A DNA stretch of 64,000 nt. It comes from Taudactylus pleione (Eukaryota > Chordata > Amphibia > Anura > Myobatrachidae). Of this stretch, positions 1-12,900 are shown piece after piece. A program made the translations under genes and the position numbers. The first letter of the stretch is position 1; each line of letters starts with the position of its first letter. The stretch is from the NCBI GenBank assembly GCA_031769625.1, contig JAUIMM010000579.1, positions 1,240,001 through 1,304,000 on the forward strand, read 5' to 3'. The notes beneath the pieces were generated by a model that did no database searches, had not been told where the DNA came from, and was given only the letters and a program-made list of their open reading frames with translations.

Positions 1-29
1 ATACAGGGAGACAGGAGACAGCCTCTCTG

Positions 30-68
30 ATACAGACTGTATAACCTGACCTGAGGGGAGGTATACAG
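30..68. other. Dyad-symmetry (hairpin/cruciform) elements of the unit, first clear copy
   Basis: Bases 30-42 read ATACAG-A-CTGTAT, a perfect 6-bp inverted repeat around one base. Bases 37-68 form a second inverted repeat: CTGTATA pairs with TATACAG, and after one unpaired A the stem can extend by CCT with AGG, giving 10 pairs. The same right arm could instead pair downstream, as GTATACAGGGAG with CTCTCTGATAC with one bulged A and one G-T pair. The elements recur in nearly every unit. The symmetry is seen directly; folding in the cell is inference. Confidence 0.8.
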
Positions 69-137
69 GGAGACAGGAGCCTCTCTGATACAGACTGTAT
101 TACCTGACCTGAGGGGAGGTATACAGGGAGACAGGAG

Positions 138-195
138 CCTCTCTGATACAGACTGTATAACCTGACCTGAGGGGAGGTATACAGGGAGACAGGAG
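138..195. repeat. Reference 58-bp consensus unit
   Basis: This copy matches the majority base at every position and serves as the reference monomer. It contains one CCTGAGG and one GTATAC palindrome, a 5-bp direct repeat (CCTGACCTGA), and a purine-rich right half. It has no CpG. Frequent substitutions elsewhere in the array are GAGGTATAC to GAGATATAC, GACAGGAG to GACGGGAG, GGAGCC to GGATCC, CAGACTG to CACACTG or CATACTG, and CCTGAGG to CCTGTGG. Confidence 0.97.
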
Positions 196-257
196 CCACT
201 CTGATACAGACTGTATAACCTGACCTGAGGGGAGGTATACAGGGAGACAGGAGCCAG
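196..257. repeat. Example 62-bp unit variant
   Basis: This copy runs from a CCACTCTG start to the next CCTCTCTG at 258. It carries an extra CCAG between GGAG and CCTCTCTG, the usual cause of the 62-bp form; an ACAG version of the same insertion also occurs. The 62-bp form is second in abundance to the 58-bp form and often alternates with it. Because 62 and 58 differ modulo 3, mixing them shifts any reading frame across the array. Confidence 0.95.
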
Positions 258-3200
258 CCTCTCTGATACAGACTGTATAACCTGACCTGAGGGGAGGTAT
301 ACAGGGAGACAGGAGCCAGCCTCTCTGATACAGACTGTATAACCTGACCTGAGGGGAGGTATACAGGGAGACAGGAGCCTCTCTGATACAGACTGTATAA
401 CCTGACCTGAGGGGAGATATACAGGGAGACAGGAGCCTCTCTGATACAGGCTGTATAACCTGACCTGAGGGGAGGTATACAGGGAGACAGGAGCCTCTCT
501 GATACAGGCTGTATAACCTGACCTGAGGGGAGGTATACAGGGAGACGGGAGCCAGCCTCTCTGATACAGACTGTATAACCTGACCTGAGGGGAGGTATAC
601 AGGGAGACGGGAGCCAGCCTCTCTGATACAGACTGTATAACCTGACCTGAGGGGAGGTATACAGGGAGCCAGCCTCTCTGATACAGACTGTATAACCTGA
701 CCTGAGGGGAGGTATACAGGGAGACAGGAGCCTCTCTGATACAGACTGTATAACCTGACCTGAGGGGAGGTATACAGGGAGACAGGGAGCCAGCCTCTCT
801 GATACAGACTGTATAACCTGACCTGAGGGGAGGTATACAGGGAGCCAGCCTCTCTGATACAGACTGTATAACCTGACCTGAGGGGAGGTATACAGGGAGA
901 CAGGAGCCTCTCTGATACAGACTGTATAACCTGACCTGAGGGGAGGTATACAGGGAGACAGGAGCCAGCCTCTCTGATACACACTGTATAACCTGACCTG
1001 AGGGGAGGTATACAGGGAGACAGGAGCCTCTCTGATACAGACTGTATAACCTGACCTGAGGGGAGATATACAGGGAGACAGGATCCTCTCTGATACAGAC
1101 TGTATAACCTGACCTGTGGGGAGGTATACAGGGAGACAGGAGCCTCTCTGATACAGACTGTATAACCTGACCTGAGGGGAGGTATACAGGGAGACAGGAG
1201 CCTCTCTGATACAGACTGTATAACCTGACCTGAGGGGAGGTATACAGGGAGACAGGAGCCAGCCTCTCTGATACAGACTGTATAACCTGACCTGAGGGGA
1301 GGTATACAGGGAGACAGGATCCTCTCTGATACAGACTGTATAACCTGACCTGAGGGGAGGTATACAGGGAGACAGGAGCCAGCCTCTCTGATACAGACTG
1401 TATAACCTGACCTGAGGGGAGGTATACAGGGAGACAGGAGCCTCTCTGATACAGACTGTATAACCTGACCTGAGGGGAGGTATACGGGGAGACAGGATCC
1501 TCTCTGATACAGACTGTATAACCTGACCTGAGGGGAGGTATACAGGGAGACGGGAGCCAGCCTCTCTGATACAGACTGTATAACCTGACCTGAGGGGAGA
1601 TATACAGGGAGACAGGAGCCTCTCTGATACAGACTGTATAACCTGACCTGAGGGGAGGTATACAGGGAGACAGGAGCCTCTCTGATACATACTGTATAAC
1701 CTGACCTGAGGGGAGGTATACAGGGAGCCAGGAGCCAGCCTCTCTGATACAGACTGTATAACCTGACCTGAGGGGAGGTATACAGGGAGACAGGAGCCTC
1801 TCTGATACAGACTGTATAACCTGACCTGAGGGGAGATATACAGGGAGACAGCCTCTCTGATACAGACTGTATAACCTGACCTGAGGGGAGGTATACAGGG
1901 AGACAGGAGACAGCCTCTCTGATACAGACTGTATAACCTGACCTGAGGGGAGGTATACAGGGAGACAGGAGCCTCTCTGATACAGACTGTATTACCTGAC
2001 CTGAGGGGAGGTATACAGGGAGACAGGAGCCACTCTGATACAGACTGTATAACCTGACCTGAGGGGAGGTATACAGGGAGACAGGAGCCAGCCTCTCTGA
2101 TACAGACTGTATAACCTGACCTGAGGGGAGATATACAGGGAGACAGGAGCCTCTCTGATACAGACTGTATAACCTGACCTGAGGGGAGGTATACAGGGAG
2201 ACAGGAGCCAGCCTCTCTGATACAGACTGTATAACCTGACCTGAGGGGAGGTATACAGGGAGACAGGAGCCAGCCTCTCTGATACAGACTGTATAACCTG
2301 ACCTGAGGGGAGGTATACAGGGAGACAGGAGCCTCTCTGATACAGACTGTATAACCTGACCTGAGGGGAGATATACAAGGAGACAGCCTCTCTGATACAG
2401 ACTGTATAACCTGACCTGAGGGGAGGTATACAGGGAGACAGGAGCCTCTCTGATACAGACTGTATAACCTGACCTGAGGGGAGATATACAGGGAGACGGG
2501 AGCCTCTCTGATACAGACTGTATAACCTGACCTGAGGGGAGGTATACAAGGAGACAGGAGCCTCTCTGATACAGACTGTATATAACCTGACCTGAGGAGA
2601 GGTATACAGGGAGACAGGAGCCAGCCTCTCTGATACAGACTGTATAGCCTGACCTGAGGGGAGATATACAGGGAGACAGGAGCCAGCCTCTCTGATACAG
2701 ACTGTATATAACCTGACCTGAGGGGAGGTATACAAGGAGACAGGAGCCTCTCTGATACAGACTCTATAACCTGACCTGAGGGGAGGTATACAGGGAGACA
2801 GGAGCCAGCCTCTCTGATACAGACTATATAACCTGACCTGAGGGGAGGTATACAGGGAGACAGGAGCCTCTCTGATACAGACTGTATAACCTGACCTGAG
2901 GGGAGATATACAGGGAGACAGGAGCCAGCCTCTCTGATACACACTGTATAACCTGACCTGAGGGGAGATATACAGGGAGACAGGAGCCAGCCTCTCTGAT
3001 ACACACTGTATAACCTGACCTGAGGGGAGATATACAGGGAGACAGGAGCCTCTCTGATACAGACTGTATAACCTGACCTGAGGGGAGGTATACAGGGAGA
3101 CAGGAGCCAGCCTCTCTGATACAGACTGTATAACCTGACCTGAGGGGAGGTATACAGGGAGACAGGAGCCTCTCTGATACAGACTGTATAACCTGACCTG

Positions 3201-6200
3201 AGGGGAGGTATACAGGGAGACGGGAGCCAGCCTCTCTGATACAGACTGTATAACCTGACCTGAGGGGAGGTATACAGGGAGACAGGAGCCTCTCTGATAC
3301 AGACTGTATAACCTGACCTGAGGGGAGGTATACAGGGAGACAGGAGCCTCTCTGATACATACTGTATAACCTGACCTGAGGGGAGGTATACAGGGAGACA
3401 GGAGACAGCGTCTCTGATACAGACTATATAACCTGACCTGAGGGGAGATATACAGGGAGACAGCCTCTCTGATACAGACTGTATAACCTGACCTGAGGGG
3501 AGGTATACAGGGAGACGGGAGCCTCTCTGATACAGACTGTATAACCTGACCTGAGGGGAGGTATACAGGGAGACGGGAGCCAGCCTCTCTGATACAGACT
3601 GTATAACCTGACCTGAGGGGAGATATACAGGGAGACAGGAGCCTCTCTGATACAGACTGTATAACCTGACCTGAGGGGAGGTATACAGGGAGACAGGAGC
3701 CTCTCTGATACAGACTGTATAACCTGACCTGAGGGGAGGTATACAGGGAGACAGGAGCCTCTCTGATACAGACTGTATAACCTGACCTGAGGGGAGGTAT
3801 ACAGGGAGACAGGAGCCAGCCTCTCTGATACAGACTGTATAACCTGACCTGAGGGGAGGTATACAGGGAGACAGGAGCCTCTCTGATACAGACTGTATAA
3901 CCTGACCTGAGGGGAGGTATACAGGGAGACAGGAGCCTCTCTGATACAGACTCTATAACCTGACCTGAGGGGAGGTATACAGGGAGACAGGAGCCAGCCT
4001 CTCTGATACAGACTGTATAACCTGACCTGAGGGGAGATATACAGGGAGACAGGAGCCTCTCTGATACAGACTGTATAACCTGACCTGAGGGGAGGTATAC
4101 AGGGAGACAGGAGCCTCTCTGATACAGACTGTATAACCTGACCTGAGGGGAGGTATACAGGGAGACAGGAGCCAGCCTCTCTGATACAGACTGTATAACC
4201 TGACCTGAGGGGAGGTATACAGGGAGACAGGAGCCACTCTGATACAGACTATATAACCTGACCTGAGGGGAGGTATACAGGGAGACAGGAGCCTCTCTGA
4301 TACAGACTGTATAACCTGACCTGAGGGGAGGTATACAGGGAGACAGGAGCCAGCCTCTCTGATACAGACTGTATAACCTGACCTGAGGGGAGGTATACAG
4401 GGAGACGGGAGCCTCTCTGATACAGACTGTATAACCTGTCCTGATGGGAGGTATACAGGGAGACAGGAGCCAGCCTCTCTGATACAGACTGTATAACCTG
4501 ACCTGAGGGGAGGTATACAGGGAGACAGGAGCCTCTCTGATACAGACTGTATAACCTGACCTGTGGGGAGGTATACAGGGAGACAGGAGCCTCTCTGATA
4601 CAGACTGTATAACCTGACCTGAGGGGAGGTATACAGGGAGACAGGAGCCAGCCTCTCTGATACAGACTGTATAACCTGACCTGAGGGGAGATATACAGGG
4701 AGACAGGAGCCAGCCTCTCTGATACAGACTGTATAACCTGACCTGAGGGGAGATATACAGGGAGACAGCCTCTCTGATACAGACTGTATAACCTGACCTG
4801 AGGGGAGGTATACAGGGAGACAGGAGCCAGCCTCTCTGATACAGACTGTATAACCTGACCTGAGGGGAGGTATACAGGGAGACAGGAGCCAGCCTCTCTG
4901 ATACACACTGTATAACCTGACCTGAGGGGAGGTATACAGGGAGACAGGAGCCTCTCTGATACAGACTGTATAACCTGACCTGAGGGGAGGTATACAGGGA
5001 GACAGGAGCCTCTCTGATACAGACTGTATAACCTGACCTGAGGGGAGGTATACAGGGAGACAGGAGCCAGCCTCTCTGATACAGACTGTATAACCTGACC
5101 TGAGGGGAGGTATACAGGGAGACAGGAGCCAGCCTCTCTGATACAGACTGTATAACCTGACCTGAGGGGAGATATACAGGGAGACAGGAGCCTCTCTGAT
5201 ACAGACTGTATAACCTGACCTGAGGGGAGGTATACAGGGAGACAGGAGCCAGCCTCTCTGATACAGACTGTATAACCTGACCTGAGGGGAGGTATACAGG
5301 GAGACGGGAGCCAGCCTCTCTGATACAGACTGTATAACCTGACCTGAGGGGAGGTATATAGGGAGACAGGAGCCTCTCTGATACAGACTGTATAACCTGA
5401 CCTGAGGGGAGGTATACAGGGAGACGGGAGCCAGCCTCTCTGATACAGACTGTATAACCTGACCTGAGGGGAGGTATACAGGGAGACAGGAGCCTCTCTG
5501 ATACAGACTGTATAACCTGACCTGAGGGGAGGTATACAGGGAGACAGGAGACAGCGTCTCTGATACAGATTATATAACCTGACCTGAGGGGAGGTATACA
5601 GGGAGACGGGAGCCTCTCTGATACAGACTGCATAACCTGACCTGAGGGGAGGTATACGGGGAGACAGGAGCCAGCCTCTCTGATACAGACTGTATAACCT
5701 GACCTGAGGGGAGGTATACAGGGAGACGGGAGCCTCTCTGATACAGACTGCATAACCTGACCTGAGGGGAGGTATACAGGGAGACAGGAGCCCGCCTCTC
5801 TGATACAGACTGTATAACCTGACCTGAGGGGAGATATACAGTGAGACAGGAGCCAGCCTCTCTGATACAGACTGTATAACCTGACCTGAGGGGAGATATA
5901 CAGGGAGACAGGAGCCAGCCTCTCTGATACAGACTGTATAACCTGACCTGAGGGGAGGTATACAGGGAGACGGGAGCCTCTCTGATACAGACTGTATAAC
6001 CTGACCTGAGGGGAGGTATACAGGGAGACAGGAGCCTCTCTGATACAGACTGTATAACCTGACCTGAGGGGAGGTATACAGGGAGACAGGAGCCTGCCTC
6101 TCTGATACAGACTGTATAACCTGACCTGAGGGGAGATATACAGGGAGACAGCCTCTCTGATACAGACTGTATAACCTGACCTGAGGGGAGGTATACAGGG

Positions 6201-8679
6201 AGACAGTCTCTCTGATACAGACTGTATAACCTGACCTGTGGGGAGGTATACAGGGAGACAGGAGCCAGCCTCTCTGATACAGACTGTATAACCTGACCTG
6301 AGGGGAGGTATACAGGGAGACGGGAGCCTCTCTGATACATACTGTATAACCTGACCTGAGGGGAGATATACAGGGAGACAGGAGCCTCTCTGATACAGAC
6401 TGTATAACCTGACCTGAGGGGAGGTATACAGGGAGACAGGAGCCAGCCTCTCTGATACAGACTGTATAACCTGACCTGAGGGGAGGTATACAGGGAGACA
6501 GGAGCCTCTCTGATACAGACTGTATAACCTGACCTGAGGGGAGGTATACAGGGAGACAGGAGCCTCTCTGATACAGACTGTATAACCTGACCTGAGGGGA
6601 GGTATACAGGGAGACAGGAGCCAGCCTCTCTGATACAGACTGTATAACCTGACCTGAGGGGAGGTATACAGGGAGACAGGAGCCAGCCTCTCTGATACAG
6701 ACTGTATAACCTGACCTGAGGGGAGATATACAGGGAGACAGCCTCTCTGATACAGACTGTATAACCTGACCTGAGGGGAGATATACAGGGAGACAGGAGC
6801 CTCTCTGATACAGACTGTATAACCTGACCTGAGGGGAGGTATACAGGGAGACAGGAGCCTCTCTGATACAGACTGTATAACCTGACCTGAGGGGAGATAT
6901 ACAGGGAGACAGGAGCCAGCCTCTCTGATACAGACTGTATAACCTGACCTGAGGGGAGGTATACAGGGAGCCAGCCTCTCTGATACAGACTGTATAACCT
7001 GACCTGAGGGGAGGTATACAGGGAGACAGGAGCCAGCCTCTCTGATACAGACTGTATAACCTGACCTGAGGGGAGGTATACAGGGAGACAGGAGCCTCTC
7101 TGATACAGACTGTATAACCTGACCTGAGGGGAGGTATACAAGGAGCCAGCCTCTCTGATACAGACTGTATAACCTGACCTGAGGGGAGGTATACAGGGAG
7201 ACAGGAGCCTCTCTGATACAGACTATATAACCTGACCTGAGGGGAGGTATACAGGGAGACAGGAGCCTCTCTGATACAGACTGTATAACCTGACCTGAGG
7301 GGAGGTATACAGGGAGAGAGGAGCCTCTCTGATACAGACTGTATAACCTGAACTGAGGGGAGGTATACAGGGAGACAGGAGCCTCTCTGATACAGACTGT
7401 ATAACCTGACCTGAGGGGAGGTATACAGGGAGACAGGAGCCAGCCTCTGATACAGACTGTATAACCTGACCTGAGGGGAGGTATACAGGGAGACAGGAGC
7501 CTCTCTGATACAGACTGTATATAACCTGACCTGAGGGGAGGTATACAGGGAGACAGGAGCCAGCCTCTCTGATACAGACTGTATAACCTGACCTGAGGGG
7601 AGGTATACAGGGAGACAGGAGCCTCTCTGATACAGACTGTATAACCTGACCTGAGGGGAGGTATACAGGGAGACAGGAGCCTCTCTGATACAGACTGTAT
7701 AACCTGACTTGAGGGGAGGTATACAGGGAGACAGCCTCTCTGATACAGAATGTATAACCTGACCTGAGGGGAGGTATACAGGGAGACAGGAGCCAGCGTC
7801 TCTGATACAGACTATATAACCTGACCTGAGGGGAGGTATACAGGGAGACAGGAGCCTCTCTGATACAGACTGTATAACCTGACCTGAGGGGAGGTATACA
7901 GGGAGACAGCCTCTCTGATACAGACTATATAACCTGACCTGAGGTGAGATATACAGGGAGACAGGAGCCAGCCTCTCTGATACAGACTGTATAACCTGAC
8001 CTGAGGGGAGGTATACAGGGAGACAGGAGCCTCTCTGATACAGACTGTATAACCTGACCTGAGGGGAGGTATACAGGGAGACAGGAGCCACTCTGATACA
8101 GACTGTATAACCTGACCTGAGGGGAGGTATACAGGGAGACAGGAGCCTCTCTGATACAGACTATATAACCTGACCTGAGGGGAGGTATACAGGGAGACAG
8201 GAGCCTCTCTGATACAGACTGTATAACCTGACCTGAGGGGAGGTATACAGGGAGACAGGAGCCACTCTGATACAGACTGTATAACCTGACCTGAGGGGAG
8301 GTATACAGGGAGACAGGATCCTCTCTGATACAGACTGTATAACCTGACCTGAGGGGAGATATACAGGGAGACAGGAGCCTCTCTGATACAGACTGTATAA
8401 CCTGACCTGAGGGGAGGTATACAGGGAGACAGGAGACAGCGTCTCTGATACAGACTGTATAACCTGACCTGAGGGGAGGTATACAGGGAGACAGGAGCCT
8501 CTCTGATACAGACTGTATAACCTGACCTGAGGGGAGGTATACAGGGAGACAGGAGCCTCTCTGATACAGACTGTATAACCTGACCTGAGGGGAGGTATAC
8601 AGGGAGACAGGAGCCTCTCTGATACAGACTGTATAACCTGACCTGAGGGGAGGTATACAGGGAGACAGGAGCCAGCCTC

Positions 8680-9976
8680 TCTGATACACACTGTATAACC
8701 TGACCTGAGGGGAGGTATACAGGGAGACAGGAGCCTCTCTGATACAGACTGTATAACCTGACCTGAGGGGAGATATACAGGGAGACAGGAGCCTCTCTGA
8801 TACATACTGTATAACCTGACCTGAGGGGAGGTATACAGGGAGCCAGGAGCCAGCCTCTCTGATACAGACTATGTAACCTGACCTGAGGGGAGATATACAG
8901 GGAGACAGGAGCCTCTCTGATACAGACTGTATAACCTGACCTGAGGGGAGGTATACAGGGAGACGGGAGCCTCTCTGATACAGACTGTATAACCTGACCT
9001 GAGGGGAGGTATACAGGGAGACAGGAGCCTCTCTGATACAGACTGTATAACCTGACCTGAGGGGAGGTATACAGGGAGACAGGAGCCAGCCTCTCTGATA
9101 CAGACTGTATAACCTGACCTGAGGGGAGATATACAGGGAGACAGCCTCTCTGATACAGACTGTATAACCTGACCTGAGGGGAGGTATACAGGGAGACAGG
9201 AGCCTCTCTGATACAGACTGTATAACCTGACCTGAGGGGAGATATACAGGGAGACAGGAGCCAGCCTCTCTGATACAGACTGTATAACCTGACCTGAGGG
9301 GAGATATACAGGGAGACAGCCTCTCTGATACAGACTGTATAACCTGACCTGAGGGGAGATATACAGGGAGACAGCCTCTCTGATACAGACTGTATAACCT
9401 GACCTGAGGGGAGATATACAGGGAGACAGCCTCTCTGATACAGACTGTATAACCTGACCTGAGGGGAGATATACAGGGAGACAGCCTCTCTGATACAGAC
9501 TGTATAACCTGACCTGAGGGGAGGTATAAAGGGAGACAGGAGCCAGCCTCTCTGATACAGACTGTATAACCTGACCTGAGGGGAGATATACAGGGAGACA
9601 GGATCCTCTCTGATACAGACTGTATAACCTGACCTGTGGGGAGGTATACAGGGAGACAGGAGCCTCTCTGATACAGACTGTATAACCTGACCTGAGGGGA
9701 GGTATACAGGGAGACAGGAGCCTCTCTGATACATACTGTATAACCTGACCTGAGGGGAGGTATACAGGGAGACAGGAGACAGCGTCTCTGATACAGACTG
9801 TATAACCTGACCTGAGGGGAGATATACAGGGAGACAGACTCTCTGATACAGACTGTATAACCTGACCTGAGGGGAGGTATACAGGGAGACAGGAGACAGC
9901 CTCTCTGATACAGACTGTATAACCTGACCTGAGGGGAGGTATACAGGGAGACAGGAGCCTCTCTGATACAGACTGT
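8680..9976. repeat. Higher-order block R, copy 0 (short form)
   Basis: Markers are ATGTAACC at 8871, a run of short 55-bp units, and TATAAAGGG near 9,525. The same series is at 55,926 to about 57,040 (offset about 47.06 kb). The later part matches the end of R1 near 32.3-33.2 kb. It leads directly into the ATTACC marker that starts block A copy 2. Confidence 0.78.
9265..9484. repeat. Run of four identical 55-bp units
   Basis: Unit starts at 9265, 9320, 9375, 9430 and 9485 are exactly 55 bp apart. All four units carry the GAGATATAC variant and the shortened ACAGCCTCTC junction, so they are the same 55-mer in tandem. The related R copies near 32.5 and 56.3 kb mix this 55-mer with 58- and 62-bp units. 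A recent local expansion of one short monomer is the simplest reading. Confidence 0.93.
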
Positions 9977-12900
9977 ATTACCTGACCTGAGGGGAGGTAT
10001 ACAGGGAGACAGGAGCCTCTCTGATACAGACTGTATAACCTGACCTGAGGGGAGGTATACAGGGAGACAGGAGCCAGCCTCTCTGATACAGACTGTATAA
10101 CCTGACCTGAGGGGAGGTATACAGGGAGACAGGAGCCTCTCTGATACAGACTGTATAACCTGACCTGAGGGGAGATATACAGGGAGACAGGAGCCTCTCT
10201 GATACAGGCTGTATAACCTGACCTGAGGGGAGGTATACAGGGAGACAGGAGCCTCTCTGATACAGGCTGTATAACCTGACCTGAGGGGAGGTATACAGGG
10301 AGACGGGAGCCAGCCTCTCTGATACAGACTGTATAACCTGACCTGAGGGGAGGTATACAGGGAGACGGGAGCCAGCCTCTCTGATACAGACTGTATAACC
10401 TGACCTGAGGGGAGGTATACAGGGAGACAGGGAGCCAGCCTCTCTGATACAGACTGTATAACCTGACCTGAGGGGAGGTATACAGGGAGACAGGAGCCTC
10501 TCTGATACAGACTGTATAACCTGACCTGAGGGGAGGTATACAGGGAGACAGGAGCCAGCCTCTCTGATACACACTGTATAACCTGACCTGAGGGGAGGTA
10601 TACAGGGAGACAGGAGCCTCTCTGATACAGACTGTATAACCTGACCTGAGGGGAGATATACAGGGAGACAGGATCCTCTCTGATACAGACTGTATAACCT
10701 GACCTGTGGGGAGGTATACAGGGAGACAGGAGCCTCTCTGATACAGACTGTATAACCTGACCTGAGGGGAGGTATACAGGGAGACAGGAGCCTCTCTGAT
10801 ACAGACTGTATAACCTGACCTGAGGGGAGGTATACAGGGAGACAGGAGCCAGCCTCTCTGATACAGACTGTATAACCTGACCTGAGGGGAGGTATACAGG
10901 GAGACAGGATCCTCTCTGATACAGACTGTATAACCTGACCTGAGGGGAGGTATACAGGGAGACAGGAGCCAGCCTCTCTGATACAGACTGTATAACCTGA
11001 CCTGAGGGGAGGTATACAGGGAGACAGGAGCCAGCCTCTCTGATACAGACTGTATAACCTGACCTGAGGGGAGGTATACAGGGAGACAGGAGCCTCTCTG
11101 ATACAGACTGTATAACCTGACCTGAGGGGAGGTATACAGGGAGACAGGAGCCTCTCTGATACAGACTGTATAACCTGACCTGAGGGGAGGTATACGGGGA
11201 GACAGGATCCTCTCTGATACAGACTGTATAACCTGACCTGAGGGGAGGTATACAGGGAGACGGGAGCCAGCCTCTCTGATACAGACTGTATAACCTGACC
11301 TGAGGGGAGATATACAGGGAGACAGGAGCCTCTCTGATACAGACTGTATAACCTGACCTGAGGGGAGGTATACAGGGAGACAGGAGCCTCTCTGATACAT
11401 ACTGTATAACCTGACCTGAGGGGAGGTATACAGGGAGCCAGGAGCCAGCCTCTCTGATACAGACTGTATAACCTGACCTGAGGGGAGGTATACAGGGAGA
11501 CAGGAGCCTCTCTGATACAGACTGTATAACCTGACCTGAGGGGAGATATACAGGGAGACAGCCTCTCTGATACAGACTGTATAACCTGACCTGAGGGGAG
11601 GTATACAGGGAGACAGGAGACAGCCTCTCTGATACAGACTGTATAACCTGACCTGAGGGGAGGTATACAGGGAGACAGGAGCCTCTCTGATACAGACTGT
11701 ATTACCTGACCTGAGGGGAGGTATACAGGGAGACAGGAGCCACTCTGATACAGACTGTATAACCTGACCTGAGGGGAGGTATACAGGGAGACAGGAGCCA
11801 GCCTCTCTGATACAGACTGTATAACCTGACCTGAGGGGAGATATACAGGGAGACAGGAGCCTCTCTGATACAGACTGTATAACCTGACCTGAGGGGAGGT
11901 ATACAGGGAGACAGGAGCCAGCCTCTCTGATACAGACTGTATAACCTGACCTGAGGGGAGGTATACAGGGAGACAGGAGCCAGCCTCTCTGATACAGACT
12001 GTAGAACCTGACCTGAGGGGAGGTATACAGGGAGACAGGAGCCTCTCTGATACAGACTGTATAACCTGACCTGAGGGGAGATATACAAGGAGACAGCCTC
12101 TCTGATACAGACTGTATAACCTGACCTGAGGGGAGGTATACAGGGAGACAGGAGCCTCTCTGATACAGACTGTATAACCTGACCTGAGGGGAGATATACA
12201 GGGAGACGGGAGCCTCTCTGATACAGACTGTATAACCTGACCTGAGGGGAGGTATACAAGGAGACAGGAGCCTCTCTGATACAGACTGTATATAACCTGA
12301 CCTGAGGAGAGGTATACAGGGAGACAGGAGCCAGCCTCTCTGATACAGACTGTATAGCCTGACCTGAGGGGAGATATACAGGGAGACAGGAGCCAGCCTC
12401 TCTGATACAGACTGTATATAACCTGACCTGAGGGGAGGTATACAAGGAGACAGGAGCCTCTCTGATACAGACTCTATAACCTGACCTGAGGGGAGGTATA
12501 CAGGGAGACAGGAGCCAGCCTCTCTGATACAGACTATATAACCTGACCTGAGGGGAGGTATACAGGGAGACAGGAGCCTCTCTGATACAGACTGTATAAC
12601 CTGACCTGAGGGGAGATATACAGGGAGACAGGAGCCAGCCTCTCTGATACACACTGTATAACCTGACCTGAGGGGAGATATACAGGGAGACAGGAGCCAG
12701 CCTCTCTGATACACACTGTATAACCTGACCTGAGGGGAGATATACAGGGAGACAGGAGCCTCTCTGATACAGACTGTATAACCTGACCTGAGGGGAGGTA
12801 TACAGGGAGACAGGAGCCAGCCTCTCTGATACAGACTGTATAACCTGACCTGAGGGGAGGTATACAGGGAGACAGGAGCCTCTCTGATACAGACTGTATA

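Larger units (their letters stand above)
1..8660. repeat. Higher-order block A, copy 1 (left part)
   Basis: Block A is recognised by an ordered set of rare variants. In this copy they are ATTACC at 99 and 1991, CAAGG at 2376, two GTATATAACC units near 2,579 and 2,705, GTATAGCC near 2,645, CCTGTCCTGATGGG near 4,435, and paired GCATAACC units near 5,630 and 5,752. The same order recurs at about +9.7 to +9.9 kb, +33.4 to +33.5 kb and +57.25 kb. The A3 copy follows it as far as about 8,660 (42,190 in A3). Bases 1-98 look like the end of block R, the same junction seen before A2. Boundaries were set by eye from shared variants and are good to about one unit. Confidence 0.85.

Noticed and set aside
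138..195. CENP-B box marking a centromeric satellite
   Set aside because: The consensus has no CG and no TTCG core, so the box is absent. Centromeric location cannot be claimed or excluded on sequence alone.
138..195. G-quadruplex from GGGGAGG, GGG and GG runs on the plus strand
   Set aside because: Only two-layer stacking is possible with these short uneven runs, so the prediction is too weak to report as a feature.
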